This document shows positions 22,900-37,173 of a DNA stretch of 64,000 bases, piece after piece. The translations under genes and the position numbers were made by a program. This stretch comes from Piper betle (Eukaryota; Streptophyta; Magnoliopsida; Piperales; Piperaceae), in assembly GCA_033002965.1 (NCBI GenBank), contig JAURVB010010395.1:124001-188000 (forward strand). The letters run 5' to 3'. The notes beneath the pieces were generated by a model. The model ran no database searches, was not told where the DNA came from, and saw only the letters and a list, made by a program, of their open reading frames with translations. Every line of letters starts with the position of its first letter. Position 1 is the stretch's first letter.

Positions 22900-25800
22900 T
22901 CAAGCAGATTGCAGGCTCACCTGCCCTGCTACTTCTTTCTGAAAATCAACAGATGCCTCAGGAGTGTCTTCTTCGCTAGGCGGCACAAGTTGCCAAAACA
23001 GAGGCAAATACTTGTCCCATTCTTTCAAAATAGCAGACCCTCTGCTGCTCCCAGTTTTTCCTAAACATAAAAAATCAGTCATATTTCCATCTGACGCATC
23101 AGACCAACCAGCTACAGAATTGAGCAGCCCTAATGAGTACATACCACATGAGCTTCTATTAGGTACTTCAGCTGCATTTGTCCAACTGGTGCAACCACTC
23201 GTTGAAATTTTACAATCTCCTTATTTACCTGTCACATTTACAAGGAAAATTGGAACGTATTACAACACAGGCCAAAACCCCCTTTGAATTTGCTTCCACA
23301 GGAGGCATCAAAACCAGCATATTTACAAGGATAATTGACTTTGCATATTGTCATAATTAGAAAGCTCATTCAAATCAGTATAACTTCAAACACTTGTCAC
23401 ACACTTGACTGTAAATGGACTAATTAGTTGCTGCGACCACTATGGAGGAAGCACGGAAATGACAGATATAAGATGCAACGACTTGGCCTAATTATCGATC
23501 ATGCTTAATTTTGTCACAATTATCGCTCTTGCTTACTTTTGTTAGCTCCATCTAAGCCACCACCCACCCATGTCATCACTCCCGATGGGAAACTAATCAC
23601 CACCATCCACCCACCCCCAGACACCCATCCTAATGAATTGTTATTCCACATTGCATCCAACCCCTCCCTTAGCCCAAAAAGTGCAACAGAACCATATGCT
23701 ATATGGGCCAAAAGATGCAATAACTTAAGAGTTAATCAAACGTCATATTGGTAAATACCTTTGGTATTAGTGTGTCATCCTCGTCTAGTATGTATGCAAG
23801 ACCACCAGTCATTCCAGCCGCAACATTTCTACCCACCCTGATACAAACCAACCAAAAAAAAAGTCAGTTCATTTTTAACTTCTCTCTGCTCACATAATAG
23901 ACCAGATTAAAGAAAAAATAATCACAAGCAAAAAAGTCACAAGCCAATAACAACCAGTCAACTTCTCTCTGCTCATATATAAAAGACCATTTCAAACTGC
24001 ATTCCTTATTTGAATATATACTGTGCCAAAAGGCAGAGACAGCCTTGTAAATAACTGAATGATACAAATACTCACTTGCCAAGAACAACAACACAACCAC
24101 CAGTCATATATTCACAACAGTGATCTCCAGTTCCCTCGACCACAGCTTGGGCAAGTGAATTTCGGACAGCAAATCGCTCCCCTGCCTTCCCTCTCACAAA
24201 AATTTGCCCACCTGTTGCACCATATAGGCAAGTGTTGCCAACAATTGTTGCATCCTCGGGCACAAATCCAGTACTTTCGACAGGTATGACCACCAATTCA
24301 CCCCCCGCCATTCCCTTAAAGGTGTAAAGAAAAATATAAATAAATGTCACATACATGTATATAAGCTGTGGAGAATATGATGTACCTTTCCCACGTAATC
24401 ATTAGCTTCTCCTACAAGTCGAATGTTCATCCCAGGCGTTACAAAACATCCAAATGACTGCCCTGCACTGCCAATAAACCTGAGAAAGAAATAACAGTAA
24501 AATCAGCACTAACATCAGGGCAATAACTTATTGCAAACGCTACATGGAAAATGAACAGAAATTTGGTGCATCCTTCATTATGAGTTCCGGTTTAATTAAA
24601 GGCTTAGAGAAAACTTACTTTATATTCAGCTGTCCTGCAAAACCTGTGTCCCCATATTTTTTAGCAACTACACCAGCAATGCGACCACATACAGCACGGT
24701 CCACATTGCATATTTTCACAGATTTATCTACAACCTTTTCATATTCAATTGCCTCCAAAATCTGCAAATAAAAAGAGAAGTGCTAGACATTGAAAAGAAC
24801 CACGAACAATTAACCATTCAATTCCTAACTCCTTCAACTGCAAGTTTAATTACAATGCTGAAAGCACACATCTTATAATAAATAGCCAATGTCAATGTGC
24901 CAAATGACAAAGGCAGAAATGGAAATCACCTATGCATAGTCTAAATGAAATACTCACCTTAGGATCAGAAAGCACTACATCATCCAGAACAGGACCATTA
25001 GTATGAACAGCCTGATTCCTGATTTCAGTGCTGCTCATTTTGGGTCGTCCAACGCTCTGCAAATGCCAAAAATACAGCTGGAATGTATCACAATCACATG
25101 ATAAAGGTTCAGAGTGCATTATGACTACAGGTTAGAATCCATACAGAAAGAATATAGCTGAGATCAAGATGTTGAGTCTTTAGTAAGGATATATGTCTTG
25201 CCCTTAACAGATCCGAGCGCCCAATAACATGATCAAGTTTCTCGTAACCCAATTGAGCTAACATCCCTCTTACCTAAACAAAGAAGTGGCATGCAGTGAA
25301 TATGTTCACAACAATTTATCTCTAATAAACAACATCATCTATAGAAGAAGGAGAACAAGAATATCATCCTCTAAATTGAAAAGTATTCATTTGAATAGAC
25401 AATCAGAAGTTAATGATTCTGATGTGTGCTCGACCAACAAGGCTCGTTTAACTTTCAACAAAAAGATTAAGACAAGTCAACTTAAGAGTCAAGCCAAGTA
25501 GCAATGATAGTTCTTCTAGCCTCAATTAAATATGCATACGCAAAGAATTATCTTGATCACTGAATTAACCTATTGCAGTTTCCCCTAGAGCCAAACTGAC
25601 ACTCAAAATATTATCTGGCCCTATCTCCATGAATGTTCCTCCGTCGAAGACTTATGGATTTTCTTGTTGGAGAAATGGTATTGTGTATGTGACATATATA
25701 GGTTCACCCTATTTAGATGCTTTAATTGCAAACTTTCAAGCAATTCATATAAAAGTCACCAGTAAAGAACTTACCTCCTCAGCTATGTACAAAAAGAAGT

Positions 25801-28800
25801 TGACAAGATCGCCAGGCACACCAGGAAAACGGGCTCGGAGTTCTTCTCTCTAGATATAGAAGTGTGAAATTAAATAAATGAAACTTCTCCAATAATAAGA
25901 AGCATGAGTAGACAACCCTTTCAATTTACCTGGCTGGCAACACCAACAGGGCAGTTATTTGTGTGGCAAATTCTTGCCATGACACATCCAGTAGCTATCA
26001 TCGCCAGAGAACCAAATCCATATTCATCAGCTCCCATAGCTGCAGCCATAAGAACATCCACTCCACTCTTAAAACCACCATCAACTCTGAGAATTACTCT
26101 CTCCCTTAGACCATTATTAATAAGAGTCTGAAGAAGCACATATAAAATAAATGAATATTAATTCTAAAAATAAATTGACAAAAATTCTAAAAAATAAATA
26201 TTTTCACGTCAGAAGCAAATTGAATGAAACCTGATGTGTTTCAGTAAGTCCGAGTTCCCAAGGGCCACCAGCATGTTTAATTGAGCTGATGGGACTTGCC
26301 CCTGTGCCACCATCATGCCCTGATATCTGCAAGTCGGCAAATATGGGGATGTCCCATGCTCAAACTGTAAAATATGTTGTATTGTGAAAAGACAATGAAC
26401 AGAACAACATCCATAATTGTTGTTCTACGTCTTGAATAAGAACTTAATGAGGATAAGCCATCAACAGCATGGTTAATACAAATCAAGACCGCCACAACAA
26501 GATATAATTTTTTAAAATAAGATGGCATATCTCTCTGAGCATGAAATTGCTTATATGCCCTTGAATTGTACTAGAAATGCCAGTTTCTACAATACCAATG
26601 AATATAGTGTAGGTTTTCAGTTCAAAAGAATTCATTCATAGTAAAATACTGTATCAGGCAATAAGCTAGATTCATGAAGAAAAATCCAATTGAAGTAATG
26701 AAAACATAAAGAAAAAAACAAGGCAATGAACAAATAAGGCTAATATGTGTCCACACCTGTATTATGTCAGCATTTCCCTTTGCAACACCAGAAGCAACGG
26801 TTCCGATGCCAGCTTCTGCTACGAGCTTTACTGACACTTTAGCTTGGGGATTTACCTGTACTTTAAAGCTTAGTTAAAAATTACCAAAAAAGTTGCTGAT
26901 CAAAAAGATCATATTAAGCGACATCAGAAATGAACCTGATGGAGATCAAAAATTAATTGTGCTAGATCTTCAATTGAGTAAATGTCATGGTGAGGTGGGG
27001 GAGATATGAGTGGCACCCCAGGTTTTGAATTTCTAAGTCGGGCAATATAAGCACTGACTTTCTTTCCAGGAAGTTGGCCGCCTTCACCTGGTTTAGCCCC
27101 TTGAGCAATTTTAATTTCCAGTTGATCAGCATTGACCAAAAATGTAGGAGTCACACCAAAGCGCCCCGATGCAACCTGCAAAAAATATATTGTCATTATT
27201 ATCAACATTGTCATACAATAATCCCCATCATCGTCATAAGACACATAACCATCCTCATCATCTAAACAGTTATTCCAGCTAAGCTGCTAAACTGGGCCAG
27301 CAGCATGGATTTTGTGTCACTGATTAATGTCCTTTCATATAAAATCATCAACAAAAAACCATAACACAAAACAGTGATTCAAAACCAAGCAGAAAGAAAA
27401 TGGCAAGTTTTCATAAAGAAAGCCCCTTCTATCAGCCTTCAATAAAGGGCACAATAACATGAAAATCAATGTCATAATCTACCTTTCCATAATATTGGAT
27501 ACATATAATGAGATGACCGCTAATAGAGAAAAATATCTATAGAGTCATCTCACATGGCAAAATTTGGTAATAATGAAACCTATTTTAATTTCTCATGGAA
27601 GCTAACATATAGAAAGGAAGTTTCTTTGAAAAGCAAAAAGGGATATCATGAACTGATTGTGAATAGAAACATATCCATAGAGTCATCTTACATAGGAAAT
27701 TTGGTAATAATGAAACCTAGTTTGCATTTGCATGGAAAGACATAGAAAGAAAGTTTTTTTACAAACAAATTAATATATGAGCTAAAAATTGAGACGACTT
27801 TTAATAACAGCGGATTAGCACATGTCCACTGGTCAGCTACCAGCCAAGAGCAACATACATATTAGTCAAGTGATTCAAATTATGATAGAAGAAACCTGCT
27901 TGATGGCACTCGTGGCAGTGTCTCCATTCTGAAGACCTTTTAGGTGAGGAAGAGTGGGTGAGTACCCATCAACCACATCCGTAAGTGGGCTCCAACGAAT
28001 TGGATCCTTATTCAAAGAAAAATACTCAATTATAAAGTAGCTTAACATATATCCATCAAGGAAATATTTAAAGTAAGAAGAAACTTAAAATATAGTAGCT
28101 ACTTGAAGGGAATTAATTACCTCACCACCTTCTCCAGAGTTGGATTTTCCACCTAATCTATTCATGGCAATTGCAATAGCTTCATGTGTTTCGCGGGAAA
28201 TTGCACCAAGAGACATACCACCAGTGCAGAATCTTTGAACAATAGATACAGCAGATTCAACCCTCCCCACAGGAATCGATGGACGATCACTTTTGAATTC
28301 AAGAAGATCTCGTAATACCTAACAAAAATGTCATGTCAGAAGGTATTTACTAATAAACTAGCAAAAGCATCAATTTCATGCTCACATTCACTGGACGATT
28401 AGCAAGATGTTGTTGATAAATAGAAAAGGCACTTTCACTTTTTTGCCGTACTGCTTTATGAAGCAACTTTGACATTTCTGGATTGTTCCCATGATATTCT
28501 CCTAAAAGAAAAATTAAAAAGGGTATTTTAGTAAATTGAGTAGTGGTAACTTTTCAATGGTTAAAGAAACCTTTCTTTCTTCTCAAATTCTTCAAGAAAT
28601 AACTAAGAAATTTATGTAGAAACTTTGAAAATAAAAAGGAAGTGCTTGTGCAATTAGGCTCACGGGACGTGGTGAGGTCCAATTTTAACTTCAACATAGT
28701 CAAGCCAATTTCTACCAAAAATAATTGTAATAGATCATCTTAATTGACAAAAAAGAAGAAACACAAGATACAAATAACAATGGATGTCATTCATAAATAA

Positions 28801-31800
28801 GCTACATAAATTTTAGATGGTTTAAACTACTTGTCCCAAAAGTTCAAGCTGTTAGAAAAGGTATTGTTTGATATTTACTCTAACACTCCCCCTTACATGC
28901 AAGTAAATTTTTAAGGCTTAGTATATGAACAGACACAGAGTTAATATTTTTATGGGCATATATTGTCAGCATATTTCAAGCCCCTACCCTTTGGCTCTAA
29001 TACCATATAAATTTTAGATGGTCTAACCACTTATCCAAAAAGTGTATGCTGTTAGGAAAAAGAACTACTTAATATTTACTTCAATAGCTAAATGCCAGCA
29101 ACTAAAGAGGGCCCATGGTAAGCAACATACACTATAAATAATGGGATGAATATGATCTTTCCAAGTTATAATGGCTATGGCCTATAAAGAACCACAAGTA
29201 TATAAAAAATAGCAAGAAGACCGAAAATAAGCACACCTCCAGGTCTGAACTGTATAAATCCAAAGTTCTCCAGTCTCTTAGTTGTATCTTCTGAGAAAGC
29301 TTTCACCCAAAATGATAGTGTCTCTCTAGCTAACTGTAGATAAAATAGTTAATGACTCAATTTTTATAAGGATAGCAATTGTCATTGAATCAACAGTGGT
29401 TTAGTAACACTCTAGCAAATATGAAGTTTCACTATAACACAGTCAATTTGAACATATCTTGGGTTTCAAGGCAGATCAAATTATCAAGATATTTGATAGT
29501 CCAACTATTTAAGAGTTCTGTTGTTTACCTCATCCAAAGTTAGCCCACCAATACTCGACATACTTCCACAAAAAGCAACATCAACAATATCTTTTCCAAG
29601 ACCATATAATTCAAAAATTTGTGCACCACAATAACTGCCAAGTGTGAAAGAGCTAATCACTATTTTTAAAAGAAATGAGAATGTTGCATAGCCAAAAATA
29701 GCTAGCATGATGAGCAACTTTCAAAGAGTCATTACTAAAAAAGGAAGCAAACCTAGAAAGCAATGAAATGCCCATCTTAGATAGGATTTTCAGAAGACCA
29801 GCTTTGATCGCCTGGAAAAAGATTGAAAATTAGTGCACTTGGGTTCACGAAATAGCAGAAAAAGATGTTTGACGAATTTAACAATTTTTCTGCCCCAAAA
29901 CCAATGACTGGAACAAGAAATCTATAGACAAAAACGCTCTGAGGACATAGGAAAGGCACCAACATAAAGTAAGTCGTTTAATAAACGTGGTCCTATGTCT
30001 CTCTTTCTAACACATTTGTACCATCATGTGATAATTATAAGGAAATATTTTGTAGACAAATTTTGCTGCTAAGCCTAAAAAAGTACCAACCACAATGCTC
30101 ATAACTGATAGCACTTGGGTGTAAGTGACACAAAATGAGGTGATTATGCAAGGGGACATAGTCAGAGGTACAGTATAAAAAACTGTAGAAAAAAAGATTA
30201 CACTTATTCCGCTAACATCTAAAAACTGTAGCCGTTAGATATTCATTTGTCTTCCGGCAAAAACCGAGGAAAACTGTGTCATAGTAGAAAAGGATTTTAA
30301 AAATTGACAACACATATGACTAAAACACCTTGCAGAAGTTCTTCTGAGCTTGCTCGATGGTGACTGTTGGCATCTTTCCGTTTCTCATCAAGTTCACTGT
30401 TTTTGTGCTCAAACGCCACTGCCTACATGTTTCTAAGGCCAGATATGGACAAACAGCACTGCAGACAAATTTGGTATTTCAGTTAATGAGATCACATAAG
30501 CCTCTATGAGCCTAGATTTACAATGGTAATCATGCTTTCGCACAGAAACTAGATCCCATAAGCATCCCTTTACACTCAAAATAAACTATCTTAAATGCCA
30601 TGTTGTGAGTCTGGTTCATGCTTTAAAAAGCTTGTAAAATTGAAGTTCAATAAGCGTATACCAATGTAAAAGACAATTTCTTGCCCAGTTGATACCAGAT
30701 ATGGGACTAATAAAAGCTTAGAAAAAAGTGGGCTTAGGTAGATTTGAGTAATAGTCCAGCACACAAGAGTTAATGGGCCTAATAAGATAAGAAGGAAAGC
30801 CCACTTCTGCGTTGGAAGAGTCCAAATCCAAGTTTCTCAACTTACTTCTACAAGTCTAAGGTGGAGGGAGCATTCAGTGAAAAGAATTAATTATCCTTCT
30901 GTCATCTAAGTCCAAAACCTTGGGTTAGGACACTTCCAAATGTGCAAGTTGACTTTTCTTTTCCTCTTTAAGTTTCCTGGTCATCTAATTGGGCCAATTA
31001 ACTCTTTTTGTTGGACTATTACTCAGACATACCTAAACCCATTAACCCTTACTGAGCAGTCTAGGCCCATATTATTAGTTCACTCATCCCTAAATTACTT
31101 ATATCTCTGCCCTTATTTAGTTCAATATTTTTCATAACTATCTACAAATTTATATTTCTAGAATTTCTGAGTGACTCAATTTAGTTATTGCATATTTGTG
31201 TTCATATGTGCTGCATCACAATCATATCCAAATCATAGAGAACAGAACAATAATATCTTAAGTTATGCCTGAACTCTTAGAACTGTCCACGTCATCATTT
31301 GTAAACTCTCTTATATGGCATCCAATCCAATTACGGTTCTACACAAAATTGGCCACGTAATGACCACCAGGGCATGCAATAGGCGTCAATTTTGAACGAC
31401 TCAAGCAATATAGGGAATTTTAACCATGATGACACAAACACAAATACAGACACACCTGGCACCATATCCAATTAAACAAGCAAACTGATGGGTGCTGAAA
31501 CATTGAGCAGTATCAGCTACTATAGATGCAGACATTCTCAAGCCATTTTGGATCAAATGCTGGTGAACAGCACCAACAGCAAGGAGTATTGGAATAGCTG
31601 GACGAGTTGGTTCCTGCATGGTATTCAAAACATCAATATATGACTTCAACTTTTTTGCAAGACGATTGGAATGTTCATTTGTTATTGGAAGTGTAGCCTT
31701 CTACTACCAGACGTTTGCATGATTGAATGTATGATACCATGCAATTTACAAATACAAACTAACAAATCAAGCAGAGGAACCTAATTCACGTTCTCACTCC

Positions 31801-34800
31801 ATCATGGAGCACAATACTGTCCAAATTCAAATTTGTACATATTATCCGCTGTACAATAAAACTAGTTTATGACATGTCATTCAAAGTAATGCACATAATA
31901 TGTCAAACTACCGCTCAAACCTCAAAGGTGCACTTCCATTTGTTTTTCCAATAATTAAAAAGAAAGTTAGGACAAGAAGGTATTTAAAACATAAAATTAC
32001 ATAAAGAAAGATAGAACCAAGCTTTTTATTTCATAATAATCACAGAGATGAATAGGTGGCCTCACCAGCTCATCAGATCTGTCAGAGAGAACAAGTAATT
32101 GTGCACCACTGCGTACTGCTTCATCAGCTTCTTCACAGAGCTTCTGCAGTGTCTTTTCGAGTGAACCATCAAGTCCTTTCCGGATATCAAAAAATGTCAG
32201 CAGGATTTGTGGCTTTAATTTGGGATCCTTCAGCAGACTCTCAAGTTCCCTTTCATTAAGCACCGGACTAGACAAAATAATCTTGTAATAAGAAAGTCAA
32301 AGAAAGGTTAAAGTGGTGCTGCTGGACAATTAATAATGAAGGTACTTAACTATGTAAAAATGACCTACCTGTGAAGCATTTTCAGGCCCAACTTCTAAAA
32401 TGTTACCTCGCTTCCCAATATTGACTTCAAGGGACATAACTAAACCTTCTCTTAAGGGATCAATTGCTGGATTTGTTACCTACAAGAAATGAAAAGTTAC
32501 ACTATTGAGTATTAAAAGGAGAAATCAGGCCAGTTAACAAACTGTAACAGGAATAATATAAATGCACCATAAAGAAATCAAAAAATGGAAGCAGGTATTG
32601 CAAGAATATCCTCGCTTGTTATCAGCAGATGAGAGTGCTCACACAAATACACTTGTTATCAAAAGACTCAAAAGAAAAAGTACAGCCTGAAACTTTGAAT
32701 CAGATGAACATTAAGAAGTACCTGTGCAAATCTTTGCTTGAAGTAATCATAAATCATATGCGGTTTCTGTGACAGAACCGCCAATGGTATATCATCTCCC
32801 ATACAGAATGTGGGTTCTTTTCCTTGCGCAGCCATTGCTTCAATTACCATCTGAACATCCTCGCTTGAGTAACCATATGCCCTAGCAGAAATCAACCAAA
32901 GCTGGTGGTAAAAGAAATTTTAACTTCAAAAATCTATAGTGCCATGTAACGTATAATATACTGCAGTTGACTAAAAAGTAACCATAGTACCCAATAGGCT
33001 TCTTCAAGGAGAAAAGCACCCATGAAGAAATCATTGATTAATCTTATGGCACCCGAGACTTAAGTAGACACATCACAGTCTAAATTTGACAATATAATGT
33101 CATTGCCTGAATGACTAGGTAAGGACTGCTGGAATGACATCTAGTTTTGACAAAAAATCCTGTTTATTAAAACTAAACAACTAGTCATCTATATATTAAT
33201 CTGATGCATCCCAACATCAGAAAGTAATCTAACTATACAGACTAATATGTCAGCCTTGAACGAATCAAAACAATAGATCAACAAGAACAAACAAACCATA
33301 ATTACAAAAATTCTAATCTTACTGTTGGTGTCTTAGAATCGTCTCATTGTCCATGACTGCTGCTGGTAAAAAATTGGTTGATTTCAAAGATCGCATATTC
33401 TCATTCAACCATTTCCCATAAGGATTTGACAAAGCTACTCGTTTTTTTACCTCTGTATTCTCATACACCTGCATATAAGAAACGTCTATGGTGAAATCAT
33501 TAATTATAGCTAGAGAAAACACTCTTTATAGCAAGTATCTACCAAGATACAAACCTGTCCTTTTTGTAGATCAACTGTTATCATCATCCCTGGACCAAGA
33601 CGGCCTTTCATTGTGATCAATGATTCATCCATGGGTAACACACCTACCTGCAAAAGAGAGCATATTGGGAGAGAAAAAAGAAGAGTAGATAATAAAATGG
33701 CAATAAGAAAAGTGAGTGAAACATAATTTCATACAACAATCCAACATTAGACATTTTCAAAATTTGGGAATAAAAAACTATTTCCTCATAACATTAGCCA
33801 GGCACAGATATTTGTCACCATATATACAGATGTAGATATTCCAGGTAAATCAACTAAGGCTTTTCTAAGACGTATAATGAAACAAATCATTTTACACAAA
33901 AACGATAGAAGGGAGGTAACCAGTGATGTTGAGGAAAAAAATGAATATTTAGAAAGACTGATCAAACCTCAGATGCAACATATACAGTATTGTCCTTTGT
34001 CCTCCAATAACGAGCAGGGCGTAGACCATTCCGATCAAGACAAGCTCCAACTGTCTTTCCATCACTATGATAAACAATGACCCACAGCTAAGCAATAGAA
34101 AAGGATCTCATTTGATTTTTAAAAAATCGAAAAAATTATTTCCTTTTATAAAACCAAAATTTTCACTGTGGAGCACTGAAGTGGACCACCTTATAATGCC
34201 ATGCGAGAAAAGCAGAAGATAACAGATGTAAGCTAGGTCTCAAACGCTAAAAGGTAAAATTTGAGATCAGTCTAACAAGCTTCTCCGCCACCAATGTAGA
34301 CCAAAATCGATTAACTCCAAGCTACAAAATCCCCAGTTCAAGAATACCTGAAGAGTAGGAGGGCAGGCCCATCCCAGGCCTCCATTTGCCCCTTAAAGTA
34401 TTCATAAAAATCTACAACCTGTAGGAAATAACCAGGCTGAGAAATAAAAAGACAAAAAATGCTATGACGCGCTTAGTTTGATATTTATATGTACTAACTG
34501 AAAAAGTTGCATTCCATAAAAGCATTTATGCACATTACTTCTGGATATTTAATTAATAATGTCGGATGGTTCTTGTAGGCCTCTGGAACAAGAATCATGA
34601 GGGCTTCCTCTGGAGCACGACCACTTCTTATCAGCAGCTGATCAAAAAGGAGAAAGCATAGTTACCTATGCCACCGTTGATAAATGGAACCTTACAAAGA
34701 CTCTCACATATGCATCTTAAAAGTTGGATGGAGTCTAAACAACAATTACTTCAAAGCATAAGAATAAGATATCATACTTCTGCTGCACTGTCCAGATTTG

Positions 34801-37173
34801 CTGAATCAGACGCCTTGGGATTACCAAAAGGGCGGATCTCGTTTTCACGGCCACGCCAAACAGGAGACCTGAGTGAAGTCTCTCTAGATTGCATCCAGTT
34901 TAAATTACCCTGAAAGAAGAAAAATGACAGATTATTTAAAGATAATGGAAGGCATTATGGGGCCAAGAAAAAAATACTGACTAACCTGAATAGTGTTGAT
35001 CTCTCCGTTATGGCCCAAAAACCTCATGGGTTGTGCTAGTGGCCATCGGGGACTTGTGTTAGTACTGTATCTTCTATGGTAAATGGCAAAAGGAGATGTG
35101 TAGAGCTCACTTTGTAGGTCCAAATAGAACTGACCCAACACTTCAGACCTAAGCATTCCTTTGTATACAACTGTCTGATTTGACAGAGAACAGAAATATA
35201 GCTCGTCAGTCCACCTTTCTGTTTTCACTACTCTCTCTATTAGCTTTCTGCAAATATATAATTCCCGTTCAATATCATCAGTGTTGTCTTCTTTTGAAAT
35301 TTTGACGAACACTTGCTGAATGCTGGGCATAGCTTCTTTTGCATAATAGCCAACAACCCGTGCATTGACAGGAACAGGTCTCCATCCAAGAACCTCGAGA
35401 CCTTCTTGTTTAAATATATTCCCAATAACTGCCAAATAAAATCTCGGTAAGGCTATAATATAAAGAAAAGCGAGTACTTTTATGGGCAGATGCATTCCAA
35501 ACCATAAAATTGTTCCCTCCAGATGATGTAAAATTGAGTTATAAAAAGGCAATTACCGGTTTTAGCTTCTTTCATAGTTTGTTCATCTTTTGGGAGGAAA
35601 ACCATTCCTACACCAGTATGTGATTTATCAAAAGAAGGAAGACCTTGCTTGTTAGCCCAGTTGTTTAATAAGTCCCAAGGTATGGAAGTCATAACTCCAG
35701 AGCCATCCCCAGAATCATTGTCTGCACCACAACCCCCACGATGCTCCATGCAACCTAAGGCCACAAGGGCATCCTTAACAATACCATGAGAAGCTTTGTT
35801 GTCTAAATTAGCAATAAATCCAACCCCACAGGCCCCTCTCTCTGATAAAATATTGCTCAAGTCTACTACCTAAAATAACAAACTTGGGAGTTACAAAAAC
35901 ATACACATCACATTATTCTGACATGAAAGTTTGCAGGTAAACTCACTCGCTAATCTACATAAAGATAGTAGACAATGTGCAGGCACAAGATACCAAGCAC
36001 ATAAGTATGAAAATAAGTAAAATATCTAGCTAGTGCCAGTAAGTGATGTGCCAAACATAAAGATAGTAGACAATGTGCAGGCACAAGATACCAAGCACAT
36101 AAGTATGAAAATAAGTAAAATATCTAGCTAGTGCCAATAAGTGATGTGTCAAGCATGGTCCACAGGTTGTCACTTTGAGTCTTATCCTCTTCCTACATAA
36201 CTTCTTTCAATCTGCTCCTTTGTAAATTAATCTGACAGTTTTAGTCTGACGATTGAAATTCATTCTGCAAACTTGCAAAATAATCAATATGACTCTATAT
36301 CTACAACTACAAGTTTGGTTTCAAAGGTAAAAGTTGTAGGGCTATCGCTGATGGCAAAGCTATTAAATAGAATCGTCTGTACACTACTAGCCGGGTTATA
36401 TATGACAGCCACCAAACTGACATATTGGATTCGACAAATGGGCAGCTATTTATACACCAGTCAAGGCTCAAAAAGCACTACGATTGACATAAATGTCTTA
36501 AACAAGCTAATTCGTCAATTAAAATCATACTTGCAAGAAGCATTCGCTTAACAACAAAAAACTCCAAATATATAGGAGAAGAAACACTTCCAGGGGAACT
36601 ACTTTAAGGCCTCGTATTCTTTGTTAGCAGATTTGTAATTCACAACTGTGAGATTCCACTGTTATCAACTCGTGAATGACCAACAAAAATATGGAACTGT
36701 TCCACAGCATACTCCCAGTAAATCGAAGAAGACTTCAAACAAGTGAGTTCTTGAAAAAATGTTAGGATGATGAGACGCGGACTAAAAACAAAAAACAAAA
36801 AAACCATCTGATAGAAAACATCAAAAGGAAAAACAAGGACACAGACCATGTTTCATTTTATCTATGACACCTGCAACCAGCCAGAAACAAACCCGCATAC
36901 CTCCCTCTCGTCGGGCGCCGTCAACGCACCCGGATTCTTGACAGCGGCATCGATCTTGTCCAGACCAAGAACCGACCTCGTCAACGAAAACCTCCTGGTA
37001 AGCTCGCGGCTCGCCCTCGATGAACCACCTCTGTACCTCCGCCGCCTCATTTGGTAGAAATCGCCAAGAAAGAGTGCGCGGCGGGTTACCAAACAGGAAT
37101 TCCCCGCAGAGGAAACGGCGGCCGGATGCACCAGTCTCGGCCCCGGCCCCCAATTCTGGAGCGCCGCCGCCAT
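22900..37173 (-). CDS. GLU1: Ferredoxin-dependent glutamate synthase, plastid (Fd-GOGAT)
   Basis: This enzyme makes two glutamates from glutamine and 2-oxoglutarate with electrons from ferredoxin, in plastids; it is central to ammonium and photorespiratory N assimilation. I place 33 exons on the minus strand, all in phase except as noted: 36901-37173, 35557-35869, 34986-35428, 34778-34909, 34539-34637, 34348-34418, 33968-34064, 33555-33647, 33323-33468, 32722-32881, 32369-32479, 32066-32281, 31456-31613, 30329-30458, 29753-29811, 29529-29634, 29237-29333, 28386-28501, 28121-28318, 27896-28006, 26936-27175, 26757-26855, 26231-26326, 25930-26127, 25775-25849, 25145-25273, 24958-25056, 24619-24761, 24386-24479, 24076-24314, 23759-23837, 23145-23228, 22900-23060. 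About 1621 residues. Residues 1-~100 are an Arg/Ser/Ala-rich transit and propeptide; Cys ~105 in ERGACGVGF is the N-terminal nucleophile of the glutaminase domain. The FMN/synthase domain holds [12 protein letters not shown], and the 3Fe-4S cysteines are all present in [12 protein letters not shown]. The C-terminal GXG beta-helix ([19 protein letters not shown]) is complete. There is no NADH-binding C-terminal domain, so it is the Fd type. The last exon starts one base short of frame (see findings). The Met at 37173 is preferred to the in-frame one at 37224, which lacks transit-peptide character. Confidence 0.97.
27538..27755. repeat. Imperfect direct repeat in Fd-GOGAT intron 20
   Basis: A block containing tagagtcatct..acat and tttggtaataatgaaacct occurs at about 27538-27615 and again at about 27675-27755. 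It lies wholly within the intron between exons 20 and 21. Confidence 0.75.
28805..29085 (-). mobile_element. 281-bp TRIM-like element in Fd-GOGAT intron 17
   Basis: Two ~80-bp direct repeats (28805-28885 and 29006-29085) share ataaattttagatggt, cttgtccc/cttatcc and aatatttact. On the minus strand the right repeat is followed by TGGTATTAGAGCC (28993-29005), a one-mismatch initiator tRNA-Met primer-binding site, and the left repeat is preceded by AAGGGGGAG (28886-28894), a polypurine tract. Both outer flanks are agcta (28800-28804 and 29086-29090), a perfect 5-bp target duplication. The element has the same orientation as the host gene. Confidence 0.85.
35957..36154. repeat. 98-bp tandem duplication in Fd-GOGAT intron 1
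   Basis: Two adjacent copies starting at 35957 and 36055 differ at only a few bases, so the duplication is young. It lies just upstream (in gene direction) of exon 2. Confidence 0.93.

Noticed and set aside
36273..36551. 92-codon plus frame in Fd-GOGAT intron 1
   Set aside because: No domain, AT-rich, antisense inside an intron.
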